From positions 1-37,960 of the forward strand of contig JAUWGE010000015.1 of assembly GCA_030606565.1 (NCBI GenBank): a stretch of DNA of 37,960 bases, read 5' to 3'. Under the pieces are notes generated by a model, which saw only the letters and a list, made by a program, of their open reading frames with translations, ran no database searches and had not been told where the DNA came from. The stretch comes from Candidatus Bipolaricaulota bacterium (GTDB lineage Bacteria > Bipolaricaulota > Bipolaricaulia > UBA7950 > UBA9294). The stretch's first letter is position 1. Each line of letters opens with the position of its first letter. The translations under genes were made by a program, and so were the position numbers. Of the stretch, positions 15,855 through 23,584 are shown in pieces.

Positions 15855-16640
15855 ATGAAAGTAACCGTTCTAGGTAACTGCGCAGGTCAAACAGCGGAAT
15901 ACGAAACAACAAACTTCCTTATTGACTCCGGGGAGACCAAGGTTCTTCTCGATGCCGGACCGGGCGTTGTAGCGCAGCTTTACAGAGCAGGCATAACGAT
16001 GCTTGATATAGAAGCTGTTGTGCTAACCCATTCGCATGGTGATCACACACTGGGTTTTCCATACTACGCGTTCAACTGCTTTGCTGAAAGGCTGAGTGGG
16101 GGGAGTGGCCCAAGTAAGATCCCAATTATCGCTCTCAGAGAGGTATTCGAAGGCGTGAACAACATGCTGGCATTCTGCTATCCGCCTGGGAAGTTCCCAG
16201 GATTCGCCTTCGAGAACTGGGAGGTCCCCTCTGACTCGTTGTCCGAATTCGTTATCAAAGATGTAACAATCAAGACGACGCCCGTGAGCCACGTGGTTCC
16301 AAACATCGGTGTACGTTTTGAGGTTGGTGCCAAGAGTGTTACATTCTCATCAGATACCGTGTACGATGAAAGGCTTGTGGCCCTTGCTAAGGGTTCAAGG
16401 GTCCTCGTCCACGAAGCATTCGCGTTGGGTGAAATGGGAGAAATGGCTTCGCGGACGAAGCACTCCACAGCGGAAGAAGCTGGTCGAGCAGCAAAGGCAG
16501 CCGGGGTTGGGAAGCTCATTCTCGCTCATCCTTTGCCTCAGTATCGCAGTAAGAAGAACGAACTCATTGCGGAAGCGCGTACGCGCTTCGACGGTGAGAT
16601 TCTTCTTCCATCCGAACTGGAGACGATCATCATCGACTAG
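15855..16640 (+). CDS. MBL-fold metallohydrolase (RNase Z/PhnP-like)
   Basis: 262-residue metallo-beta-lactamase-fold hydrolase. Motifs: NFLIDSGETKVLLDAGPG, THSHGDHTLG (the H-x-H-x-DH zinc site near residue 60), VSHVVPNIGVRFE, FSSDTVYDE (bridging Asp), HEAF, and TKHSTAEEAGRAA with LAHP at the end. The HST-x-x-EA helix and AHP resemble the RNase Z/PhnP/YcbJ branch rather than glyoxalase II. Its substrate could be a nucleic acid end or a small cyclic phosphodiester. GGAGGCGGATTCGG precedes the ATG; longer upstream reading is a shadow of the previous gene. It sits between the ATP-grasp and swivel-domain genes of one split phosphotransferase, with gaps of only 49 and 34 bases. Confidence 0.85.
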   Translation: MKVTVLGNCAGQTAEYETTNFLIDSGETKVLLDAGPGVVAQLYRAGITMLDIEAVVLTHSHGDHTLGFPYYAFNCFAERLSGGSGPSKIPIIALREVFEGVNNMLAFCYPPGKFPGFAFENWEVPSDSLSEFVIKDVTIKTTPVSHVVPNIGVRFEVGAKSVTFSSDTVYDERLVALAKGSRVLVHEAFALGEMGEMASRTKHSTAEEAGRAAKAAGVGKLILAHPLPQYRSKKNELIAEARTRFDGEILLPSELETIIID

Positions 16641-16674
16641 TTTCAATCAGAGAGAAGAGAAGAAGAGGTCGCGA

Positions 16675-16998
16675 ATGGAAGTCCTAGCCCGTGGCAAGGG
16701 GGCGTCTAAGGGTAGAGTACGCGGACGGGTCCGAGTGTTGAGAGGGGATACTTTGGTTGCCCATGGAGTGATTGGAAGCGCGATTGTCGTTCTCCGGTTT
16801 CTTTCACCCTTTAAGATCCCGTATGTCTTGGACGCTGCAGCTATTGTAACGGACTATGGCGGCATGGCCTCGCATGGGGCCATAGTTGCCAGGGAGTTGG
16901 GGATCCCTTGCATTGTGGACACCAAAGATGCCACTGAGGTATTGAGCGATGGTATGGAGGTGGTGGTAGATGGAGATAGAGGATTGGTCTACCGATGA
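16675..16998 (+). CDS. Stand-alone phosphohistidine swivel domain (PEP-utilising enzyme, mobile domain)
   Basis: 107-residue protein equal to the central swivelling domain of PEP synthase/PPDK (PF00391). The N-terminus has ARGKGASKGRVRGRVRVL. The catalytic segment is TDYGGMASHGAIVARELG then IPCIVDT, in which the SHxAIVAREL histidine is the phosphocarrier. It ends with DGMEVVVDGDRGLVY, the usual last strand. In fused enzymes this domain follows the ATP-grasp directly; here it is a separate gene 870 bases downstream, after an MBL hydrolase. It presumably docks onto the 14864 protein, receives phosphate from ATP and passes it to an unknown acceptor. The next gene overlaps it by 29 bases. Confidence 0.88.
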   Translation: MEVLARGKGASKGRVRGRVRVLRGDTLVAHGVIGSAIVVLRFLSPFKIPYVLDAAAIVTDYGGMASHGAIVARELGIPCIVDTKDATEVLSDGMEVVVDGDRGLVYR

Positions 16999-18130
16999 GT
17001 TGATAGACCGATTCTGTCAGGCAATAGCCCGTGGGTTTGCTGGTAGATCACGTGAGCCCGGCATAGATCTCTGGCCGCAGCCGGTTTTCAGCCCGTTCGA
17101 GGGAGACTACTTTGTCCAACGCGCTCTCATATCTAAGCTACATCGGATTCTTCGGAAGCTCTCTAAGGATGAAATCCCCATCGACAAGGTCTCTAAGCTG
17201 TTCTTGCGCCCATCTCGGACCGCCATCTTGACATACCTCTTTGCTCACGATAGCTTGAATAGGGAAGAAGTCACGATTAGAACCGAAGTGGCAAAGATAC
17301 TGCTCAGGGTTCTCGCAGTGCAACGTAACGGCGATCCATTTTGCGAGTCTGGCAAGAATCTGTGCTGGGACCCCGAAGCTTTGAAGACCAGCCTGTCAGG
17401 TGTGCTTTTAGAACGCGTAGGAGCAATATCGAAGAAGGAGGTCGTGCGTCGGTCGATCGCAGAACTAATCGTTGCGCTTCGTGGATACTGTGAACTTGTC
17501 TATTTTGCTGGGCTTTCAACCGCGAGTGAGGTGCACGGACCTTACAAAATTGAGCACGGGAACCTATTGGTCAGAGAATACTACGACATGAAACCTTCGT
17601 TTTGGGAGTTCACAACCTACCTCCCGTTTAGTAGTGTAACTGTCTATACTATCTATCCCGCTTCGATCGAGGTCTCCTTCGACTACTCTGGTCGGTTAAT
17701 CACGACGGACTCACTTGGACCCGCGTTGGAGTACGTCTATCTCGAGGTGGATGCCAAGGCAGTTGCTATCAAAACCGACCGTCTTGCGGATATCGTCAAC
17801 TCAGTCAGCCGTGCCTCCACAAAAGCAATTTTGGAGATCCAACCGCTCGAGAGAAACGAGTTAATGGACAAGTGGATAGAGAGCAGGTTCTGGTCTTTGA
17901 AGCCTGTGGCGGAGTCTGTCGGCGAGGACTGGTATCCTCCAAAAGAGGTGCACAATCGCGTTCGCCTCGAACCCCCAGATACGTTGATAGCCGATGTTCT
18001 AAGAGGGATTCAGGGACTGGATGCTGAGGCGAGAATTCGAGTAATGGCTGAGCTGTTCGATCCTCGTATCCTGAATAAGAAGCGCAGGTTGCTTCCACTA
18101 TGGGAGGGTGAGCGGAATAGCGACGGATAG
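16970..18130 (+). CDS. Unrecognised 386-aa protein of the split-dikinase operon
   Basis: No family recognised. The N-terminal third is mostly helical and charged (WSTDELIDRFCQAIARGFAG, ALISKLHRILRKLSKDEIPIDKVSKLF). The middle has strand-rich, aromatic segments (SFWEFTTYLPFSSVTVYTIYP, ASIEVSFDYSG). The C-terminus is helical and basic (LDAEARIRVMAELFDPRILNKKRR). There is no signal peptide or membrane helix. GGAGGT lies about seven bases before the ATG, inside the swivel-domain gene, and the next gene overlaps its end, so it is translated with its neighbours. It could be the phosphate acceptor or the third, substrate-binding subunit that replaces the missing PEP barrel; that is inference from order alone. 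Confidence 0.7.
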   Translation: MEIEDWSTDELIDRFCQAIARGFAGRSREPGIDLWPQPVFSPFEGDYFVQRALISKLHRILRKLSKDEIPIDKVSKLFLRPSRTAILTYLFAHDSLNREEVTIRTEVAKILLRVLAVQRNGDPFCESGKNLCWDPEALKTSLSGVLLERVGAISKKEVVRRSIAELIVALRGYCELVYFAGLSTASEVHGPYKIEHGNLLVREYYDMKPSFWEFTTYLPFSSVTVYTIYPASIEVSFDYSGRLITTDSLGPALEYVYLEVDAKAVAIKTDRLADIVNSVSRASTKAILEIQPLERNELMDKWIESRFWSLKPVAESVGEDWYPPKEVHNRVRLEPPDTLIADVLRGIQGLDAEARIRVMAELFDPRILNKKRRLLPLWEGERNSDG

Positions 18131-19385
18131 CTTAGCTCTATCTGGCGTCGAGATTCGTTTCCTTTTCACCGCCCATCTAGGTGAATTCCCCAACATTGGT
18201 GGACCCTCACGTATCCCTCGCGATTGGGTTGTGGGATTGGAGGAGGTGGAAGCAAGGATCTTCCATTCCCGCTATCGCGAGATAGTATCGCCGCTAACGC
18301 GCATCGTATGTCAAGATCACGGGATCGAATGTTTAGATATGGGCTCATTCGAGTCTATTCCATGGCCCAAAGGTACAGTATCCTACAGTACATTTAAACT
18401 ATTCCTAGAAGAAAAAGGAGATGTGCTTAATGGAAAAACGTTCAGGCCGGTCATTTTTCTGTATCCGGAAGGGGTAACACTCTTCGAGATTCTACTCAAA
18501 CTAGACGGGGACTTTAGTGTCGATCACCTGGTCGCTCTGGTAAACGGGCTGATTGACTTCGACGCAAAGCTAAGGATGCTCAATGGGGAGCGAGTCACAT
18601 TGCAGGAGACTGTAGCGCGAATAGCGGAGAGACTAGTACAAAAGCAAGTGAACCAAGATCGCTTCTTCGAGCGTTTCTCGGTCATAAGCGCCACCGCTTT
18701 CACGCCTAATCTTGAAACAGGTGATGACTACTTCTCCACACCTTACTTCAAAGAGTTGGCCGGCGTAGCAATCAGGAGGGCTCTGCAGTACCAGGACATT
18801 CGCCCCAAGCTTTTGAAGCCAGTGGAGAACCTAGCTCTGTACCGATCTGACGTTGTGACACTGACATATCATAATATGTTGTGTGTTCTTCATGGCCAGC
18901 TCGGTTTAGAGTTTTATCTATGCATAGTACGTGCATTGAAGGCAATGACGACTCTGCTTCAGCACTACGACATTGAGGCTTATAGACTGATTCGTGAGAT
19001 CAAACGGATGCCTAGATGGATGCGGTTGGTGCGGAAGCGAATCCGGGAATTGGAACAGCTACGCCTTGGCATCACACGGAGCCTTGATGCTTACAGAATG
19101 CTGACCGCTGTCTCGGCTACACGAGCACGGATGATATTGCAGAAGGCGCTTGAGATCTTCTCAATCAAGGATCTTGTCGCAGATCTGAAGGACTCAATGG
19201 TTGAAATTGACGAGTTGCTCTCGGGCGACTACCGGGTAAGACTTCAGAGGACGCTGCAATGGTTTGCTATCACTATTGCTGTGTTCACGTTGATCGTTAC
19301 CCTGGTTGAGGTTGTGGGTACAGCAACGCTCCGGAGCATTATGACAAGTATCTTCGACAAGATCAGAGCCATGTTCGCTCCGTAG
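18108..19385 (+). CDS. Unrecognised 425-aa protein with C-terminal membrane anchor
   Basis: No family recognised. Residues 1-250 look globular and mixed alpha/beta (EIRFLFTAHLGEF, FRPVIFLYPEGVTLFEILLKL). From about 270 to 375 long charged helices follow (RWMRLVRKRIRELEQLRL, KALEIFSIKDLVADLKDSMVEI), likely coiled coil. A single hydrophobic helix AITIAVFTLIVTLVEVVG sits at about 388-405, ahead of a short amphipathic tail. The layout (cytosolic domain, helical stalk, tail anchor) is loosely like CorA-type stalks and membrane effectors of defence systems. GTG 18108 overlaps the previous gene by 23 bases and the ribosome site is very close, so the exact start is unsure. Last gene of the operon. 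Confidence 0.7.
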   Translation: MSGIATDSLALSGVEIRFLFTAHLGEFPNIGGPSRIPRDWVVGLEEVEARIFHSRYREIVSPLTRIVCQDHGIECLDMGSFESIPWPKGTVSYSTFKLFLEEKGDVLNGKTFRPVIFLYPEGVTLFEILLKLDGDFSVDHLVALVNGLIDFDAKLRMLNGERVTLQETVARIAERLVQKQVNQDRFFERFSVISATAFTPNLETGDDYFSTPYFKELAGVAIRRALQYQDIRPKLLKPVENLALYRSDVVTLTYHNMLCVLHGQLGLEFYLCIVRALKAMTTLLQHYDIEAYRLIREIKRMPRWMRLVRKRIRELEQLRLGITRSLDAYRMLTAVSATRARMILQKALEIFSIKDLVADLKDSMVEIDELLSGDYRVRLQRTLQWFAITIAVFTLIVTLVEVVGTATLRSIMTSIFDKIRAMFAP

Positions 19386-19694
19386 GCATCAGTCGGCCGG
19401 GCGAACGTTGGGAGCTTTTTTTGACATTTTCCTGTATCCCCGGGCCTGCCCGGATGGCACACCTTACTGGACGAGTTTTGAACTGTGCCTCCCGACAGGT
19501 GTGAACGAAGATCGCCAGGTACTAGGACTATTCCGTGGTATCTGAAACGTCAAAAAACAAGCTCTGGAAATCGGGGGACATAAACCCTAATTCCAAGAGG
19601 ACTACGCTGAATTTTCAGAGGATTCCGGTGATATAAGCCGTATGTTTCCCTGAAGTCCGAAATTGGTGCTATGTCCCCAGATTGCACCAGAGCG
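19386..19694. other. Intergenic region between convergent accessory genes
   Basis: No gene seen. A T7 run (GGGAGCTTTTTTT, about 19410-19421) shortly after the operon stop codon could end transcription, though the stem before it is weak. CCGGGC-CT-GCCCGG at about 19441-19454 is a compact perfect palindrome without a T-run. The right part holds a short GGGGACATA-ended element (separate entry). Confidence 0.4.
19573..19680. repeat. Short degenerate element with GGGGACATA inverted ends
   Basis: The left end GGGGGACATAAACCCTAATT and the right end AATTGGTGCTATGTCCCC form an imperfect inverted pair 108 bases across. They share the GGGGACATA core with the ~230-bp family of this island, but the interior is unrelated. 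It ends fifteen bases before the stop codon of the DUF4062-like gene. Confidence 0.45.
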
Positions 19695-20900
19695 TTATTC
19701 CTCTTGGCTCAAGATCCTGCGGATCTCCTCTTCAACTGCGGAGATGAGTCTCACTCCCTTGTCAAGTTCTGAAATAAGCCCATCAACCGTTGTGAGAGCG
19801 CGAGCCTTGGCACGATTGAGCTTCGTTGCTACCGGTGGCCATGCTTTCAAGATACTTCTGAAGTCGGTTGTGGCTCTTAGGGCTCCTTTTGTTGAAGTTC
19901 CTAGCTCCGTTACCATCTCTAACAAAGCAACAATTGACTGCCTGTCTTGTGATGCAAATTCACCGGCAAGGGAGGCAGCCATTGCTACAGCATTCACTGC
20001 ACCTGAAAGTGATTCACTGAAGATTGGCAGCTCGGAATGGATTTGTGACACAAAAGTGTCCAAGTGGCTTGCAGTCCGATTTGTGATCTGACGAGCAAGT
20101 TTCATGAACAACTCCGGTTTCTTGGATGAAGCATTTCTCATCTCATCGGTTCGCTTCTCGAGGCGAGTTCCGAGAGTCTGAACTGCCACGCTCATCCTCT
20201 GTAGACTCTGATTCATCGTCTGAAAATCCTCACTTCCTCGGTCGATTACGTCTAGCAATCCCTCGTCTTCGGTTTCCTCTTCGATAAGAGCTGCTTCATG
20301 GGACGAAGCAACCATCTCTTCTTGGGACTTAACTTGTACCACCTGGCCCGGGGTAGGTTTGCCCCAGCCTTTTCCATAATCGGAAATCTGCTTGGTCAAA
20401 TGGAGCGAAAGCAGCTCTTCAAATTCGTTGGCACCATTGTAGGTAAAATAGAGAACCCCTCTTTCTTCTAGGGAATGCCTGAAGGCTCTAAGGACCGCAA
20501 ACTGATCGGGGTCTAACTTGCTCTGAGGAATATCTGCTTCGCAGAAATAAAACATGATCCTGAGTGCTTCAGGATCATCCTGGAAACGTTCGTAGGCACG
20601 ATTGAACTCTTCGACTGTCCCCGAAGCCGCACGACTGGTAGGGGTGCCAACTCTTGTCCACATTATTCCGACAAAAATGTCGTAATCGTCACCGATCTGC
20701 TCGTTTATCACCGCTTGAGTGTCTGTTCCAACACCCGGGAAGGCATCAGTTTCCCATCTCACCAGGTCAAGACGTATACCGTAGCTCGGACTCCAGAACT
20801 TGTTTTGACGACGGATTAGCTGTTCCAAACGAGCCCGTTCCTCCTGCACATCATCAGGAGAGGCAGCAAGCACTCTCAGTATCATTTCTTTTCTAGGCAT
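19695..20900 (-). CDS. DUF4062-like N-terminal domain plus long helical region
   Basis: 401-residue protein. The first ~150 residues fit DUF4062, a TIR/SLOG-like Rossmannoid domain often fused to STAND NTPases or conflict proteins: LRVLAASPDDVQEERARLEQLI, LVRWETDAFPG, QAVINEQIGDDYDIFVGIMWTRVGTPT, SGTVEEFNRAYE and IMFYFC. The remainder (about 190-401) is helical, rich in A/S/E/K, with long heptad-like stretches and no NTPase motif, and it ends in basic/acidic helices (FRSILKAW, VEEEIRRILSQEE). It is convergent with the split-dikinase operon. Role unknown; a sensor or adaptor in a defence or signalling module is a reasonable guess. Confidence 0.72.
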   Translation of the reverse strand: MPRKEMILRVLAASPDDVQEERARLEQLIRRQNKFWSPSYGIRLDLVRWETDAFPGVGTDTQAVINEQIGDDYDIFVGIMWTRVGTPTSRAASGTVEEFNRAYERFQDDPEALRIMFYFCEADIPQSKLDPDQFAVLRAFRHSLEERGVLYFTYNGANEFEELLSLHLTKQISDYGKGWGKPTPGQVVQVKSQEEMVASSHEAALIEEETEDEGLLDVIDRGSEDFQTMNQSLQRMSVAVQTLGTRLEKRTDEMRNASSKKPELFMKLARQITNRTASHLDTFVSQIHSELPIFSESLSGAVNAVAMAASLAGEFASQDRQSIVALLEMVTELGTSTKGALRATTDFRSILKAWPPVATKLNRAKARALTTVDGLISELDKGVRLISAVEEEIRRILSQEE

Positions 20901-21537
20901 TGCTTCAGCCCCCGCTAGGTTCCCTTCATAATCATACTGTTCACTGTGATCGCCAGACTAGATAATATCTGTTCACGCAGTGAAAGCAAGAAAGAATCTA
21001 GGTAATTTCCTGGGGATTCCGGGGACACAATACCTATTCCTTCTTAAGTTTTCGTCTTGGACGCCGTCTTTTCACCGGTCGCCCTGTCAACTTCTCACTT
21101 GAAGGGATGTAGTAAGACCCTTTCCGAATACTACATCTCCCAAGCCATGGTGCCAGCCTGAAGAAAGAGCGAAGAATTTTCAAGGAAGACCATCAAAAAG
21201 CAAGGAATCTACCGAACAGGAAATAAGTTTTATGTCTCTGGAAACAGTTGGTGGAGAACCGGCGGATGGAGGGGCGCACCATCGAGGGGTGTTGTACGCT
21301 GTGGATTGTGTCCATGGTCCCGTCATCGCCACACCAACGCAGGAGATAACCTGGCCTAAACGATACACATTGTGTAACCCGCTCCTCGACCCCCATCAGA
21401 GGATATGGTGCCACACACCCCTTCAACTGGTGTTTTTCCGGTTCTCTCTAGGATCTCTTATCCGGCCAGTTTCAACGTCGCGCCCGGGCGACTTATAAGT
21501 TGCACCCTAGCTTTCAGCCGGCATTCTTGAAATAAGC
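20901..21537. other. Intergenic region containing repeat copy 2
   Basis: Apart from the repeat at about 21017-21243 no gene is supported. The stretch 21244-21537 has no convincing frame on either strand and no match to other parts of the window that I can see. Confidence 0.5.
21017..21243 (+). repeat. GGGGACA inverted-repeat element (copy 2, full length)
   Basis: Starts TTCCGGGGACACAATACC and ends TTTTATGTCTCTGGAA, the inverted terminal pair of the family. It has the internal palindrome GGGATGTAGTA...TACTACATCTC. On the minus strand a frame ends ...RPRRKLKKE and stop inside the left terminus. Confidence 0.8.
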
Positions 21538-22446
21538 CTATGTAACACTCTGCACGTTGAGCAGTTTAACTCTTTTCGGCTCAGTTTTCTCCACATCCAC
21601 TGAAATGACCGCTTCAAAATCATCGTCGCCGACTTCGTCAAAGATCCTTTGCAACATATCTTTATCCTTAAGAACCAATTCTATTGCCCTTGTTCCACTT
21701 CTATGGCACCCCGCTACCACTAAGTTCTTGTAGCCATGAGCTCTGCCTTCGGCATGTATGCTTCTCGTCTTAATGACTAAGAGATAGTCTTTTGTATAGG
21801 TCATCGTATTCGGATCATATGTTGGAATATATATATCTTCATCAGTTTGAGTATCCTTGATAGATCTGTTTGGCAGGGGATCATCCATATCTCTGATTCG
21901 ATCAATAGTTTTCCCTTTGCATCTATCCTCGACCTGATAGTTAATGGTGTAGGGAAGGTCCGGTATAAAGTCTGGCTCCATTTCGCTATGCAGTTCAAAG
22001 GGGAACCCCATCATCCAGCCTGAGAACTGAGAGGTGATAGGGCTCCCAATCGAACAAATGTTTCCATTGAAGTTGATATCTGAGTCCATTGTTTCCCGTA
22101 TTTCAGGCTTCGCTGCTAAAGTTAATGGTATAAACCCAGCGATGCTAAGGACAGCTTGTACATCATCCTCACATACAGAGTTGTCGGCCCCAGGATATCG
22201 TTTCCCAACGATTAAGGACGCATTCCTGATGAACCCGAAAAGATCGTCAAGCAAATCTCTATGTTCTTTGTCTAGGATAGTCTCTTTTGCCAACCAAGCC
22301 TTGAGATAGGGAAGTAGGTCTCTTCTGCTGATATCCCACACTTTCTGAATTGCGAAACTAACAACGGTAGTGGCAAGGATTTCGATAAGAGGGGGACTGT
22401 GTCGAGTACTACTCCTCGCTACCAAAATATCTCTTGAAGTTACCAT
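21538..22446 (-). CDS. Unrecognised 302-aa protein with GSP and GCHxxGT motifs
   Basis: No named family recognised. The N-terminus has a hydrophobic helix LIEILATTVVSFAIQKVW, and then a helical linker. The second half is strand-rich, with ICSIGSPITSQFSGWMMG, FELHSEMEPDF, DYLLVIKTRSI, KNLVVAGCHRSGTRAIELVL and DFEAVISVDVE. The order GSP (near residue 135), D-Y-x-x-V-x-x-R, then a hydrophobic strand with AGCHxxGT-x-A recalls an uncharacterised alpha/beta domain seen in other bacterial proteins as GGPxxN ... AGxxxxGTxAA; this is recall, not a search. One N-terminal membrane helix is possible. It stands alone between two repeat copies. Confidence 0.65.
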   Translation of the reverse strand: MVTSRDILVARSSTRHSPPLIEILATTVVSFAIQKVWDISRRDLLPYLKAWLAKETILDKEHRDLLDDLFGFIRNASLIVGKRYPGADNSVCEDDVQAVLSIAGFIPLTLAAKPEIRETMDSDINFNGNICSIGSPITSQFSGWMMGFPFELHSEMEPDFIPDLPYTINYQVEDRCKGKTIDRIRDMDDPLPNRSIKDTQTDEDIYIPTYDPNTMTYTKDYLLVIKTRSIHAEGRAHGYKNLVVAGCHRSGTRAIELVLKDKDMLQRIFDEVGDDDFEAVISVDVEKTEPKRVKLLNVQSVT

Positions 22447-22937
22447 GTTAGCCTCATGAGCTTGGGTTCTTCTCCATTTACCTCCAGCCTTATTCTACCA
22501 AGCGCTTGGCGAAGAAACAACCACTCAGCAACAAAACCGCCGTGGGTTCGAGGCGCTTTGCGGATAGTGCGCAGCCCACAGAGGGAGTTCCGGGGACACA
22601 CCACTATTCCTTCTTAAGTTTCCGTCTTGGACGCCGCCTTTTCAGCGATCGCCCTGTCAGCTTCTCACTTGAGGGGATGTAGTAAGACCCTCTTAAGAAT
22701 ACTACATCCCCCGGCCATGGTATCATTCTGAAGAAAGAATGAAGGCTTTTCAGGAAAAACCATTAAGAAAAAGTGAGGAATCTACTGAACAACAAAATAA
22801 GTGTTATGTCGCCGGAAACCCAGTCTCCTAGTATTTCGGAGAAGTTTGTGCTACCATGGCTGAACGGAAAAGAATAATTATCGTCGACGGGTAAAAACAA
22901 TTGTCACCAATCAGCCAGATGAAGAGAGGGCGATAGA
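22447..22937. other. Intergenic region containing repeat copy 3 and the promoter side of a small gene
   Basis: Repeat at about 22588-22817. To its right, GTTTGTGCTACCAT (about 22844-22857) resembles an extended -10 and precedes the small zinc-ribbon-like gene at 22938 by ~80 bases. No other gene is supported. Confidence 0.45.
22588..22817 (+). repeat. GGGGACA inverted-repeat element (copy 3, full length, best preserved)
   Basis: Left end TTCCGGGGACACACCACT, right end GTGTTATGTCGCCGGAA. The inner palindrome is perfect over 12 bases: GGGGATGTAGTA (22673-22684) and TACTACATCCCC (22700-22711), with a 15-base loop. A second small hairpin CATTCTGAAGAAAGAATG follows. Length is about 230 bases. Confidence 0.85.
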
Positions 22938-23312
22938 ATGAGCGAAGAGACTTACAAGCTCCAGATCAATTGCAAGAATCGAGATTGCCGGAAGGCATTC
23001 ACAATCATGCCTCTTGTCAAAGGAAAAGGTTATGCTGAATATGCATCACAGAAAGAAGCAGTCGAAGCCCTAGCCAACTTGATACGGGCAGAGACTGGTC
23101 AGGAGGCAAGGAACCTAAGAAGCATCATTCATTCGAAATCCCCTGCGGACGTAAAACAGGTGCGCAGATTTGAGACTTGCCCATACTGTGATCGCATGTA
23201 TGTCTACAGGGCCGAAGAAGTGTTTATCCAAATGCCACCAGAAGCCCCGAAATGGACTTCCAACCTCGACGATTGGGAAACAGGAGGAAAGGTCTTCGGC
23301 GAGGATTGCTAG
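22938..23312 (+). CDS. Small zinc-ribbon-like protein, function unknown
   Basis: 124-residue soluble protein. Cysteines are arranged as two knuckles: INCKNRDCRKAF (Cys12, Cys17) near the N-terminus, and FETCPYCDRMYVYRAEE (CPYC, about 81-84), separated by a helical stretch with KEAVEALANLIRAETGQEA. A four-Cys zinc ribbon with a helical insert is the likely fold. The start follows GAAGAGAGGGCGATAG. It is bracketed by two repeat copies: copy 3 ends 120 bases upstream and copy 4 starts 12 bases after the stop. A DNA- or RNA-binding role would suit the fold but is not shown. Confidence 0.65.
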   Translation: MSEETYKLQINCKNRDCRKAFTIMPLVKGKGYAEYASQKEAVEALANLIRAETGQEARNLRSIIHSKSPADVKQVRRFETCPYCDRMYVYRAEEVFIQMPPEAPKWTSNLDDWETGGKVFGEDC

Positions 23313-23323
23313 TCTCACAGGAG

Positions 23324-23554
23324 TTCCAAGGCCACAACACCCATTTCTTCTCAAGTTTTCGCCTTCAGGCCGCCGCCTTTTCAGCGGCCGCTCTGTCAGC
23401 TTCTCACTTGAGGGGATGTAGTAAGGCCCTCTTAAGAATACTACATCCCCCAGGCCATGGTGGCATTCTGAAGTAAGAACGAAGGCTTTTGAAGGAAAAC
23501 CATCAAAAAGCAAGCAATCTACTGAGCAGTAAAATAGTGTTATGTCCCCCGGAA
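23324..23554 (+). repeat. GGGGACA inverted-repeat element (copy 4, full length)
   Basis: Left end TTCCAAGGCCACAACACC (two changes in the core), right end AGTGTTATGTCCCCCGGAA. The inner palindrome GGGGATGTAGTA...TACTACATCCCC is perfect. It begins twelve bases after the stop codon of the zinc-ribbon gene. A minus-strand frame runs through the whole element without a stop. Confidence 0.85.
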
Positions 23555-23584
23555 ACCCAGAACCCTCACCTCCTCTACTGACTC

